Of a stretch of DNA of 33,278 bases, positions 1 through 7,451 are shown piece after piece. The first letter of the stretch is position 1. Each line of letters starts with the position of its first letter. Position numbers and translations under genes: made by a program. The notes beneath the pieces are model-generated. The model did not search any database, had not been told where the DNA came from, and worked only from the letters and a program-made list of their open reading frames with translations. This DNA is from Candidatus Aenigmatarchaeota archaeon (GTDB lineage: Archaea; Aenigmatarchaeota; Aenigmatarchaeia; CG10238-14; SCSR01), in the NCBI GenBank assembly GCA_016177025.1, contig JACOWB010000001.1:1-33278 (forward strand), given 5' to 3'.

Positions 1-297
1 TTTTGAAATATCCGATTTGCGTAAAACGAGGATATAAGCCGAGCAGACGCATTTCAGAGCGTTCATTGGTAGTTATTTACATTCGGAACTACTGTTTTGG
101 TTCTGTTAATTTAAAGGGTCTTGAGTAGAATGTTAATTTCGGGTCTTATCTTATTTTCTTTGACACGTTAGTATAAACTAGGTGAAATTGTGTGTAAATA
201 TTATTTGTGAATGGTTCACTCGTCACCCAAGAATTATAGATGTTTTTAAAGGATAAGTAAGTTATTGTATGATTATTAAATAGTTAATGGTCACAAT
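1..297. other. AT-rich stretch without a recognisable gene
   Basis: I see no convincing coding frame, tRNA or repeat here. The only readable signal is at the right end, where an AT-rich element near 270-282 (ATTATTAAATAG) lies about 20-26 nt before the ATG at 298. That fits an archaeal TATA box driving a leaderless transcript. Confidence 0.4.
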
Positions 298-1743
298 ATG
301 AAAATTTTTTATGCTATGCCCTTTACTGGTAAAACTTACGAAGAGATAGTTGAAGAAAGAAGTAGAATACTTAGTACAGCCAAATCATTTGGTCTAGATA
401 TAATTGAACAATTTGTTGGTATTGAAGAAAAGGAAAAATTTGAAAGTCATGCTTATGGACCTCTTTTTATCGCAGAAAAAGACCACAATCTTATAAAAGC
501 GTCTGATTTGCTGATTGACGACTTCGAAAATCACTCCATTGGACGTGATTGTGAAATAATCATGGCTAAAGAAATACTTGACAAAAGAGTCATTTCAATT
601 GTTTCGGATTCGCACATGAAAAATCATCCTTGGGTACGACTCTATAGTGATTACATAGTTTTAAATCAAAATGAAGCATTTAAACTTGCATCAAAGTTAT
701 CCCAATTTACACTTTCTTCACAGATATCTCAACTTTCAAGAGAAGAGAAAGATAAAATAGATTTACAAATTACCGAATTACTTAACAATAAAAATTTATC
801 TACCATACTAGAATTGCTACCTACCGAATTAAAGCGACGCTGGCAAATACTTTTTGGTTACGAATATCAAACTATTATAGAATATTCATTTAAAGAATTG
901 CCTAAAACATTGCGAGTCAATACACTTAAAAGTGATATACAGAAATTTTCTGAAATTGTAAATAATTATTCTTGGAAGTTAACTCCTTTAGAAATTTCTC
1001 CAACGGCTTTTCGATTGTCAACGGGAACTAAAATTATTTTTGACGATATTCCAGAGCATAGAGAAGGGCTTTTCTATGTTCAAGAACTTGCATCAATGTT
1101 ACCAACAATAGCACTTGATCCAAAACCTACAGAAACAATACTTGACATTGCTGCTGCACCTGGTTCAAAGACTACTCATATGTCACAGCTTATGGAAAAT
1201 AAAGGGGAAATTTTGGCTAATGATATTTCTGCTGAAAGGTTGGAAAAGCTGAAAAATATTGTAGAAAGATTGGGTGTTAGAAATGTAAAGTATCATTTAG
1301 GAGATGGTACAACGCTAGGCGACACATATCCAGAAAGTTTTGATAAGGTTATGATAGATGGTCCCTGTTCTAATGAAGGTATTATAAGATACAAGGCCCA
1401 CAAGTTTTTTGAATGGACTTTGCTTCAAATTTACCAGCTCATTAAAATACAAAAAAATTTACTTGAATCTGGATATAAAGCTCTTAAACCTGGAGGTGTT
1501 CTTGTTTATTCTACTTGCACATATAGTCCAGAAGAAAATGAAGCAGTTATTGATTACCTTTTAAGAAAATATCCTTCCATAGATGTGGTACCAATAAAAT
1601 TTAATGGGATAAAAACTAGAAATGGTTTAACAAAATGGGAACATTCAAGTTTTAGCGAACGCGTTACCAACACATTAAGGGTTTATCCACAAGATAATAA
1701 TTCGATCGGCTTTTTCATCGCAAAAATTGTTAAACAATATTAG
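298..1743 (+). CDS. Nucleoside 2-deoxyribosyltransferase-like domain fused to NOL1/NOP2/Sun-type RNA m5C methyltransferase
   Basis: The protein has 481 residues. Residues 1 to about 135 look like a nucleoside 2-deoxyribosyltransferase/DNPH1-like Rossmann domain: it opens KIFYAMPFTGKTY and has the SDLLIDDF and GRDCEIIMAKEIL segments expected of the nucleotide-binding half. From about 150 to the end it is an NSUN/RsmB-type SAM-dependent RNA cytosine-5 methyltransferase, with the SAM motif DIAAAPGSKTTHMSQLM, motif IV DGPCSNEG and motif VI STCTYSPEENE. Both family cysteines (PC and TC) are present, so the methyltransferase half should be catalytic. It has no PUA domain. A TATA-like box lies about 20-26 nt upstream and there is no Shine-Dalgarno, so the mRNA is probably leaderless. 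Codon usage is much more AT-rich than in genes after 2400, which suggests transfer. The methyltransferase assignment is firm. The role of the N-terminal domain is unknown; it may be catalytic or a nucleotide sensor. Confidence 0.85.
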   Translation: MKIFYAMPFTGKTYEEIVEERSRILSTAKSFGLDIIEQFVGIEEKEKFESHAYGPLFIAEKDHNLIKASDLLIDDFENHSIGRDCEIIMAKEILDKRVISIVSDSHMKNHPWVRLYSDYIVLNQNEAFKLASKLSQFTLSSQISQLSREEKDKIDLQITELLNNKNLSTILELLPTELKRRWQILFGYEYQTIIEYSFKELPKTLRVNTLKSDIQKFSEIVNNYSWKLTPLEISPTAFRLSTGTKIIFDDIPEHREGLFYVQELASMLPTIALDPKPTETILDIAAAPGSKTTHMSQLMENKGEILANDISAERLEKLKNIVERLGVRNVKYHLGDGTTLGDTYPESFDKVMIDGPCSNEGIIRYKAHKFFEWTLLQIYQLIKIQKNLLESGYKALKPGGVLVYSTCTYSPEENEAVIDYLLRKYPSIDVVPIKFNGIKTRNGLTKWEHSSFSERVTNTLRVYPQDNNSIGFFIAKIVKQY

Positions 1744-1779
1744 GGAATAAGTTACCCTTTATTCATTCAGTCCTTGATT

Positions 1780-1899
1780 TTAATTTAATGAAAACTCCTT
1801 CAGTTCAAACCTAAATTCTGGAAACAATTCCCTGTATTTCTCTAAAAATTTAACAGCCTTGTTATAATCACTAAACCGTACCTGAAAATCCCTTACTTC
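1780..1899 (-). pseudogene. In-frame 39-codon continuation after the DUF2283 stop, probable gene remnant
   Basis: Directly after the TAA of the DUF2283 gene (1900-1902) the same minus-strand frame stays open for 39 codons before the next stop. It reads as a plausible amphipathic, charged segment (for example VKFLEKYRELFPEFRF). There is no ATG or GTG in it. It may be the tail of a longer ancestral ORF cut by a point nonsense mutation, the 3' end of a third toxin-antitoxin-linked gene that lost its start, or chance. I could not assign a family. Confidence 0.35.
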
Positions 1900-2109
1900 T
1901 TAAGCAGGTTCTTTTCTAGCTACTTCTATTACTCTCTTTACGTCTCCAGAAAATATTTTGCTTGCTCTTAAAATCTCAATGCCTGTAATCGTCCCTTTTT
2001 TGCCGATATCAATGACAACCCCATTAGGTAATTCTATACTTTTCCAATACTCGTCATCGCTTATCTCGACATTCAACACATCTTCCTCTTTATCATACCA
2101 TGATTCCAT
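1900..2109 (-). CDS. DUF2283 family protein, putative antitoxin
   Basis: This is a 69-residue protein with the DUF2283 pattern: an N-terminal YDKEEDVLNVEI strand pair, a central PNGVVIDIGKKGTITGIEIL core and a C-terminal charged helix. DUF2283 proteins are commonly encoded beside DUF4258 or RelE-like partners, and here the gene follows one by 8 bases on the same strand, so the pair probably forms one transcript. The antitoxin role is inferred from pairing and size, not from sequence alone. After its stop the frame remains open for another 39 codons, so the gene may once have been longer. Confidence 0.75.
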   Translation of the reverse strand: MESWYDKEEDVLNVEISDDEYWKSIELPNGVVIDIGKKGTITGIEILRASKIFSGDVKRVIEVARKEPA

Positions 2110-2117
2110 TCAATCAC

Positions 2118-2351
2118 CTAATCAAGCCAAAATGCTGTAATTATCTTGACTTTATCCTTACTTATTCTTTTGTATACAACTTTTAAAAGTCTTCCAGATG
2201 GAGGTATTCTGGATATTGCATTTAGTGCATCTTCCCAATATTTGTCTCTCATTTCGTTAGAATTCTGTATAGCGTACACAATAAATTCATTCGTAATGTT
2301 TTTTCTCTTAACTCGCTTTCTTTCCCAATGGCGAGATTCAATAAGCTCCAT
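2118..2351 (-). CDS. DUF4258-like protein, putative toxin of a toxin-antitoxin pair
   Basis: This 77-residue basic protein matches the DUF4258 layout: an N-terminal SRHWERKRVKRKNI segment (His and Arg followed by an R/K-rich helix), a middle helix, then GRLLKVVYKR and a C-terminal KIITAFWLD strand. The family resembles RelE-fold RNases in size and strand order. It is followed 8 bases later by DUF2283, a usual partner, with the putative toxin gene first. A TATA-like run (ATATATACTA on the minus strand, near 2371-2380) lies about 24 nt before the ATG, consistent with a leaderless start. Toxicity is an inference from family and context. Confidence 0.7.
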   Translation of the reverse strand: MELIESRHWERKRVKRKNITNEFIVYAIQNSNEMRDKYWEDALNAISRIPPSGRLLKVVYKRISKDKVKIITAFWLD

Positions 2352-2400
2352 TTTAATTTAATTTGATTTAGTATATATTTCAAGTTGTTTTATTAAAATA

Positions 2401-3306
2401 CTAAGTTCTCTCATCTATAATCTTTGACAATTCCTTTGAAGAATGAATCTCGGTTAATTCCGATTCTGATACAACAGGCACTCCTTCGACAGATTCTTTG
2501 TAAGACCTTTTTGAAATTAACACAGCTTTAGACGAAAGTATCCCCGATAATTGTTTAATTTCACTCAATTCATTTTTCGCTTCGGATGGTATAGTAGACA
2601 GGCTTGTTATCAGTGAAAAACTTTCCCTTCCTATGATTTCAAATGGCGACGAGTGAACAGAAGAATTATCAATACCTATCCTTGAGAATTCCATACTAAC
2701 AGTCTTTTGGAAATGGTCTTTCGGCTTTAGGTATATAGCTCCTGCGTGCTTCATTTCATAAGGCAAAGTGAATTCAGCTGCAAGCATTCTCTCCAGCTTT
2801 CGAACAGTTTCCCTCTGCGGATTAACGCGCTTGTTTTCAATCTCGTACATCGCCTTCTTGGATATGCCTATCCTTCCGGCCAACTCCTCCAGCGTGAAAT
2901 CCATTTCTTTCCTCTTCTCCTTCAAAACAAAAGTGTTTATCTCCTGTGTGTGCCTTCCCTTCGATGAATGCGTGACAACCATCTCATCCTCTTCGAGCAT
3001 TGACTTGAATAATTGCGGTGTGATAACTGGTAATTCGAACCGTGAATAAACAGTTTCGTCGTCCAGATGCTCCCGGTTATTTCTTTGGGATATCACAAAC
3101 GGGTATGCCGATAAAAAGTAGGACACGGCCCGCAAATCCATTGCATGCGATTCGTCCAAAGCATCGACATTAAGCAAAGTTTTAATCAGGATCAAATACT
3201 CTCTTCTAGCGACGATATCAAAAGCTCCGTGAGTTAGAAAAGTCTCGAACTGGTTCTCCTGCAAAGCATTGATTACCTTGTTCATCAGGATGGTCTTGTC
3301 GAACAT
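2401..3306 (-). CDS. Archaeal XRE-type HTH regulator (COG1395-like)
   Basis: The protein has 301 residues. The N-terminal roughly 120 residues form an archaeal-specific domain (MNKVINALQENQFETFLTHG..., later AVSYFLSAYPFVIS) seen in COG1395 predicted regulators. A Cro/C1-type helix-turn-helix follows at about residues 135-172 (FTLEELAGRIGISKKAMYEIENKRVNPQRETVRKLERML). The C-terminal third is variable and may bind a ligand. It is presumed to be a DNA-binding transcription factor; its targets are unknown. An AT-rich box at 3329-3338 (minus strand ATTTATATC) lies about 26 nt upstream of the ATG, so the mRNA is probably leaderless. The gene diverges from tRNA-Ile at 3344. Confidence 0.85.
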   Translation of the reverse strand: MFDKTILMNKVINALQENQFETFLTHGAFDIVARREYLILIKTLLNVDALDESHAMDLRAVSYFLSAYPFVISQRNNREHLDDETVYSRFELPVITPQLFKSMLEEDEMVVTHSSKGRHTQEINTFVLKEKRKEMDFTLEELAGRIGISKKAMYEIENKRVNPQRETVRKLERMLAAEFTLPYEMKHAGAIYLKPKDHFQKTVSMEFSRIGIDNSSVHSSPFEIIGRESFSLITSLSTIPSEAKNELSEIKQLSGILSSKAVLISKRSYKESVEGVPVVSESELTEIHSSKELSKIIDERT

Positions 3307-3343
3307 ATTAAATACTTGTCGTCGAATAATGATATAAATGAGT

Positions 3344-3455
3344 GGGCGTGTAGCTTAGCCTGGTTTTCTCTGTACCAGAGAGAGCAATTGTCTTATAATG
3401 GCAACTAAGCTAATAAGTGAGCAATAGGTCCCCGGTTCAAATCCGGGCATGCCCA
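3344..3455 (+). tRNA. tRNA-Ile(UAU) with two introns (D-loop and anticodon loop)
   Basis: The acceptor arms are GGGCGUG (3344-3350) and CAUGCCC (3448-3454), with A73 at 3455 and no encoded CCA. The T arm is CCCGG/CCGGG at 3431-3447. The D stem is GCUU (3353-3356) with GAGC (3382-3385). The anticodon stem is AUUGU (3387-3391) with GCAAU (3421-3425), and loop 32-38 reads CUUAUAA, giving anticodon UAU (3394-3396). The canonical intron is 3398-3419 (22 nt): a bulge-helix-bulge forms with helix CUUA/UAAG and bulges UAA and UGA, cutting at position 37/38. A second intron of about 15 nt (3366-3380) sits in the D-loop, with helix CUGG/CCAG and bulges UUU and AGA. Removing both leaves a standard 75-nt tRNA. 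Most archaea read AUA with a CAU tRNA carrying agmatidine, so UAU is notable. Confidence 0.85.
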
Positions 3456-3457
3456 CT

Positions 3458-3973
3458 TTATCCTAATTTCAATACATCAAAAACCCACTGCCCTAGAAAT
3501 CCTAAAATAAATGGGATAAGTAGGGAAATACCGATTCTAACAAAAACAAATTTCGGTCCTAAGAACGGCAGTTCCCACACTAACACTCTTTGCAACCCGA
3601 GAAGAGACCATGATGTTAAATATGCTATAATAGGACCTATGCCTGTCCCGGCTTTCCAGAAACCAACTAATATTGGGAACGTCAGGAATGGTCCTCCCGG
3701 AGTTACTGCTCCTAATGCTGTTCCGATGGATATGCCTCTCAGTCCTGACTCTTTACCTAACCAAGATGAAATCAGCTCCTTAGGTAGAATCAGCACGAGC
3801 ATGCTTGATATCAAAAATGCTGCAATGATCAGATATGCAAACCCCTGCTGCGGATGAAAAAGCTGGTATATTGTAGAATCGAATGCTATCTTCACATTCT
3901 TTGGATTGACAAAATAAACTGTCGCATACAGAACAATTACTGCTATTATAAATCCTACCATCGTCCAGTTCAT
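3458..3973 (-). CDS. Half-size permease, ArsP/YraQ (DUF318) type
   Basis: This 171-residue integral membrane protein has about five hydrophobic segments. The signature GTALGAVTPGGPFLTFPILVG, followed by GTGIGPIIAYLTSWSLLG, matches one repeat of the DUF318/ArsP-like permeases, whose full-length members are about 300 residues with two such halves. A single-half version would have to dimerise. The substrate is unknown; arsenical export is only a family association. The stop codon lies 2 nt past the end of the convergent tRNA-Ile. A minus-strand TATA box (3991-4000, GATTTAAAC) is about 25 nt from the ATG. Confidence 0.75.
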   Translation of the reverse strand: MNWTMVGFIIAVIVLYATVYFVNPKNVKIAFDSTIYQLFHPQQGFAYLIIAAFLISSMLVLILPKELISSWLGKESGLRGISIGTALGAVTPGGPFLTFPILVGFWKAGTGIGPIIAYLTSWSLLGLQRVLVWELPFLGPKFVFVRIGISLLIPFILGFLGQWVFDVLKLG

Positions 3974-4000
3974 ACATCTTTTTCTGTAGAATAGTTTAAA

Positions 4001-4921
4001 TCATTTTCTTAATTCAACTTTCATGAAGTCGTGTGCAATTTTTGTATTAGGAAATATTTTTTTAGCTCTTTCTTCCATTTCTTTGATATCATCCTTGTTG
4101 TATCGCCGGCTTAAGTGTGTCAATATTAATTGTTTTACATCCGCTTTTTTTGCAATCTTTGCCGCTTCCGCAACATCAGCATGATATTTGCCTTGAGATT
4201 CGTCCAATTCAAGAAAAGTACCATCATGAATCAAAATATCAGCTTGCTGTGATATCTTCACCACGGTTTCGCATGGTTTGGTGTCGCCTGTATATACAAC
4301 TTTCAGCCCTTCTGTTTTATTGGAAACATCTTCGATTTTAATTTTTTTACTCTTGTATTCGGCTTCACCATGTTTTTTGAGCTTGTTCAACCAGTATCCT
4401 CTTTTTAATCCTAATTCCTTCATTTTATTCAAATCGATGTTCCACCTGTCTTTTTCCTTAAAGCAGTAAGCTGCGCTAGGAACTGTATGCAAAGTTGGGA
4501 TGGACAAAACTTCGAATTCTTCCCCGTCAAAAATTTTTGTTATTTCATCCCCTTCGAATGGGACATTTATAGCATTTACGGGAAATCTCAAGCCGAAATA
4601 CCCCAAATCAATTATATTCGCGACAAATCTTTCTGCTTCAGGACCGAATATTGTAAGTTCTTTCTTCCGTTTCTCCATGTTCATGGTTTGTATCAAAGGG
4701 ATCAATCCTGCGAAATGATCTGCGTGCCAGTGTGAGATGAAGATGTTATCAATGTCCATGAAACTGATTCCAGATTGCATTAATTGTTTTTGTGTCCCTT
4801 CGCCGCAATCGAATAGAAGAGTGGACTTTTTGTCTGTGTAATGCTCGAAAATTATGGCTGAGTGGTTCCTGTCTTTTGTTGGTATTCCCGATACCGTACC
4901 AAGGAAAGTTATTTGTAGCAT
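4001..4921 (-). CDS. rnz: Ribonuclease Z (tRNA 3' endonuclease)
   Basis: The 306-residue metallo-beta-lactamase-fold protein removes tRNA 3' trailers in the cytoplasm. Visible motifs are LGTVSGIPTKDRNHS at the start, the zinc motif HWHADH (H64, H66, D68, H69), YTGDTKPC, a HDGTF motif and the late LTHLSRRY histidine motif. Length is normal for the short RNase Z form. None of the tRNA genes here encodes CCA, so this enzyme and the CCA-adding enzyme about 0.3 kb away act in sequence. It diverges from the zinc-ribbon gene at 4957; an AT-rich box near 4943-4955 serves this strand. Confidence 0.93.
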   Translation of the reverse strand: MLQITFLGTVSGIPTKDRNHSAIIFEHYTDKKSTLLFDCGEGTQKQLMQSGISFMDIDNIFISHWHADHFAGLIPLIQTMNMEKRKKELTIFGPEAERFVANIIDLGYFGLRFPVNAINVPFEGDEITKIFDGEEFEVLSIPTLHTVPSAAYCFKEKDRWNIDLNKMKELGLKRGYWLNKLKKHGEAEYKSKKIKIEDVSNKTEGLKVVYTGDTKPCETVVKISQQADILIHDGTFLELDESQGKYHADVAEAAKIAKKADVKQLILTHLSRRYNKDDIKEMEERAKKIFPNTKIAHDFMKVELRK

Positions 4922-4956
4922 ACTATCAATTTATTTTAGAAATTTTAATATGAATT

Positions 4957-5190
4957 ATGGTAGAAGTAAGGGAACCACTGCCACAATTTTTGCCGCGCGC
5001 TTTCACGTGGTACAAATCTTGCGGGAGATGTGAAACAGGCGATCTTTATCTAGATACTACCGAAGGGCGTACTCCTAAAAGAGCAGAAATCGCTTGTTAT
5101 CAATGTGGATATAGACTTGCTACTGATAGCTCCCCTGGTGTAAAACTTCTTTCAAGAATGCATTATGAGCTAAATTCCAGTAAAAGATAG
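4957..5190 (+). CDS. Small zinc-ribbon protein of unknown function
   Basis: The protein has 77 residues and two CxxC knuckles (SCGRCETGD near residue 28 and ACYQCGYRL near residue 48), which together should bind one zinc ion as a zinc ribbon. It has no membrane segment. It is divergent from RNase Z and convergent with the CCA-adding enzyme (5-nt gap), so it is likely monocistronic; an AT-rich box at 4926-4938 lies about 25 nt upstream of the ATG. The location between two tRNA-maturation genes is suggestive, but I do not recognise the family. Confidence 0.75.
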   Translation: MVEVREPLPQFLPRAFTWYKSCGRCETGDLYLDTTEGRTPKRAEIACYQCGYRLATDSSPGVKLLSRMHYELNSSKR

Positions 5191-5195
5191 CTTGG

Positions 5196-6623
5196 TTACA
5201 AAAGAGCTTCTTTTTCAAAATAATTCCGTAGAAATACACCGAAGTTCTTATCTTTTTTTATCAAATTCGATATTTTGCTTTCGGGTATCATTTCATATCC
5301 TTTTGCTATTTGCTCGGCTATGTAGTTTGGTATGCCTTTTGCTCTTAGTATTTCTGCGCTCCTCTTAAGGCTGTCTACAAGCTTTTCATGAGATGTAATG
5401 AATTTACGTCTAACCTCTACAATCCAGTTAACATTTTCAACAAACGGTCCTGTCAATGGATTACTGTACTTTTCCAAGAATCTTGCTGAATCGTTCAAAT
5501 CAAATACACTCGGTCCAATTCTTTTCTGTATATGGGGCAGTTTGTCAACTTCCATTTCCAGCAAAATTATTGCAATATTTTTCTCATCTGAATACACATC
5601 TTTTCTGAGGACCTTGAACTCGTACTTGGTTTCTTCCAGAATCTCTTGCAGTCTTTCGGCGAATCTTCTCAATTGCGGCCATAATATATCGGGGACCACC
5701 TTTGGTGGTGTGAATTTAATCAGTAATAACTCTGTTCTTCTCTGTGCCTGCATTTTGGATAGTTCTCTGGTTGTAATCGGTTGCATTTTCTGAGGATAAA
5801 AATATTTTTCATTCGGTCTGTCCAAGAATTGTTTGGCTAATTTTTTGAACCTCAAGAATTTTTCAACGGATATGGGCGAACCGGTATTTCTGTTCCTGTC
5901 AGTCGGATCTATCAGGATTAATGGATTGCTCTTAAACCTGATTTTCAATTGTCTGTATTCCTCTTTTTTATACTGGTTTTTCAGATCTATGATTTCTCCT
6001 GGTTGCCATTTAGCTGCAGCTTTCAGAACTTCCACAAAACCTCCGTATCTAATCGTCAGCAATTCACAAACATAACCAGAAAATCCTTCGGTTTTAGCAT
6101 CGGCGCCATAGATTTTATCGGCTGTGAGAAATTGCTTCAGCAGTCTGACTTCATCTGATAGTGTCGCTTGGAGATTCTTTTCTATATATCTAACATGAAA
6201 TGGAGTTCTATCTACTGCAGATTTTATCCTTTCAGCAGATTCAACCTCATAACAAGGAACTATGTCTATATCCACACCTTGAACCAACCCTGATGCATAA
6301 GGGTGTTGCGCGTATTCTACCGAGAACTTGCCTTTTAGCTGTTTGACAACTTCCCTACCAACCAACAGTCCATATTCCTCCAGTTTGTTTTCTGGCAAAT
6401 CTGGTGAGAATAGAATAAAGACATCAAACTCTCTTTTGCCAGGTAGCCATGTGTTTCTGGTGATGCTGCCTGCTAGAATAGCTTTAGCATGATATTTTTT
6501 GGCTTTTTCTTTGGTAATCTCAAGCGTCTTTTGCGATAGTTCAGTCAGGAATTTTTCCTCTGTCTCTTTTGGTTTGATTTTATTCAGAACTTTTGATAAA
6601 ATCTTCTGATAATTCATTTTCAT
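5196..6623 (-). CDS. cca: CCA tRNA nucleotidyltransferase, archaeal class I
   Basis: The enzyme adds CCA to tRNA 3' ends using CTP and ATP. It shows the class I nucleotidyltransferase motif AGSITRNTWLPGKREFDVF (GS followed by the E-x-D carboxylates) and the third carboxylate in VDIDIVPCYEV, then the archaeal central and C-terminal domains, with FDLNDSARFLEKYSNPLTGP and WIVEVRRKF typical of the family. The frame can start at 6644, but a minus-strand TATA-like box (plus 6645-6655) would then overlap the start. With that box the transcript should begin near 6624, so I prefer the ATG at 6623 (MKMNYQKIL), giving 475 residues. All four tRNA genes in the window depend on this activity. Confidence 0.92.
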   Translation of the reverse strand: MKMNYQKILSKVLNKIKPKETEEKFLTELSQKTLEITKEKAKKYHAKAILAGSITRNTWLPGKREFDVFILFSPDLPENKLEEYGLLVGREVVKQLKGKFSVEYAQHPYASGLVQGVDIDIVPCYEVESAERIKSAVDRTPFHVRYIEKNLQATLSDEVRLLKQFLTADKIYGADAKTEGFSGYVCELLTIRYGGFVEVLKAAAKWQPGEIIDLKNQYKKEEYRQLKIRFKSNPLILIDPTDRNRNTGSPISVEKFLRFKKLAKQFLDRPNEKYFYPQKMQPITTRELSKMQAQRRTELLLIKFTPPKVVPDILWPQLRRFAERLQEILEETKYEFKVLRKDVYSDEKNIAIILLEMEVDKLPHIQKRIGPSVFDLNDSARFLEKYSNPLTGPFVENVNWIVEVRRKFITSHEKLVDSLKRSAEILRAKGIPNYIAEQIAKGYEMIPESKISNLIKKDKNFGVFLRNYFEKEALL

Positions 6624-6710
6624 AATTAATCTATTTGTTTGCATTCTATTTAGATTTGGTCGTATTCCTAGATTTTCAGATTTCGTTACTAATATGTAGT
6701 GAACTACCGA

Positions 6711-6726
6711 AAAGCTTATATATAAG
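6711..6726 (+). promoter_or_regulatory. TATA/BRE promoter for the 6746-7303 pair
   Basis: AAAGCTTATATATAAG is a strong archaeal TATA box preceded by purines that fit a BRE. Its centre is about 26 nt before the ATG at 6746, which predicts transcription starting at the start codon. Confidence 0.65.
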
Positions 6727-6745
6727 TAACTACTGTATAGTGACT

Positions 6746-6955
6746 ATGTCTAATGGATTTAGAACTAACGGCAAGATGGCGAATAGCAATGGGTTGATTA
6801 CTGCTCATAATCAGTTTTTACAAGAACAGCTAATGGAAGCCCAACAGTCGTTATTCTTTGCCAGAAGCGTTAAGGAAGCTAAATTCTTGCAGAATAGGAT
6901 AGATTATTTAAAGAGTACCTTGAAAAATATTAATTATAGGAAGACGAGCAGGTAA
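6746..6955 (+). CDS. Hypothetical small protein, predicted coiled coil
   Basis: The protein has 69 residues. An upstream extension to 6635 is open, but the strong TATA box at 6711-6726 places the transcript start at this ATG. After a short Asn/Gly-rich head it is a single charged helix rich in Gln, Leu and Lys (HNQFLQEQLMEAQQSLF...AKFLQNRIDYLKSTLKNI), with heptad-like hydrophobic spacing. There is no membrane segment and no metal ligand. It is followed after 6 nt by another unknown gene, so the two are probably co-transcribed. No family recognised. Confidence 0.6.
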   Translation: MSNGFRTNGKMANSNGLITAHNQFLQEQLMEAQQSLFFARSVKEAKFLQNRIDYLKSTLKNINYRKTSR

Positions 6956-6961
6956 GTTGAT

Positions 6962-7303
6962 ATGACTACGCTTTCACTAACTGAAAGGTTAAACACATAC
7001 GGCGAACGTGTAAGATCTGAACAAGGAGATACACTTTTCTTACCACAGGCAGCTCTGCAACATTTTCCGGAATTGGGTGACGGTACTTCTATGGAAGCTT
7101 ATGCAAATCTGGCAAGGCAAGCAAAGAGTAGAATTGTTCCTTATGAAATTGTTGGTGGGGGCGTAAGTACCGACTTTTGTTATCTTCCTACAGGTAAAGC
7201 TAGAATTTATCCATTCGGAAATCTTGTCAAAGAATTAGAACTTGATTTTATTCAGCGTTTAGAACTCGAAAATAATTTGACACAAAAGGCGACTATTCAA
7301 TAG
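6962..7303 (+). CDS. Hypothetical soluble protein
   Basis: The 113-residue mixed alpha/beta protein has no membrane segment and no recognised motif. A notable stretch is VPYEIVGGGVSTDFCYLPTG, followed by a C-terminal charged helix. It lies 6 nt behind the coiled-coil ORF, so the pair form an operon. Its TAG stop (7301-7303) overlaps the last three nucleotides of the convergent tRNA-Gln gene. No family recognised. Confidence 0.6.
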   Translation: MTTLSLTERLNTYGERVRSEQGDTLFLPQAALQHFPELGDGTSMEAYANLARQAKSRIVPYEIVGGGVSTDFCYLPTGKARIYPFGNLVKELELDFIQRLELENNLTQKATIQ

Positions 7304-7400
7304 CCCCGAGCGGATTCGAACCGCCGTCCCGAGATTTCTTTCATATTGTCCAGAGTCTCGTATCCTTTTATGGCAATTGTGACCACTAGACGACAGGGCT
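7301..7400 (-). tRNA. tRNA-Gln(CUG) with two introns (D-loop and anticodon loop)
   Basis: On the minus strand the acceptor arms are AGCCCUG (plus 7394-7400) and CGGGGCU, A73 falls at 7301, and CCA is not encoded. The D stem is GUCU/GGAU, the anticodon stem CGAGA/UCUCG and the T arm GGCGG/CCGCU. Loop 32-38 is CUCUGGA after splicing, giving anticodon CUG (plus 7351-7353). The anticodon-loop intron is about 14 nt (plus 7336-7349), at the canonical 37/38 site. A second intron of about 13 nt (plus 7368-7380) lies in the D-loop; helix GUGG/CCAU with bulges UCA and AAA places the cut. Removing both gives a 73-nt tRNA with A1-U72. The exact ends of the D-loop intron could be off by one or two bases. 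Confidence 0.85.
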
Positions 7401-7451
7401 GCTTGATAACTATTTGATGTGATAAATTAATATTAAGGGTTATCGATTAGA

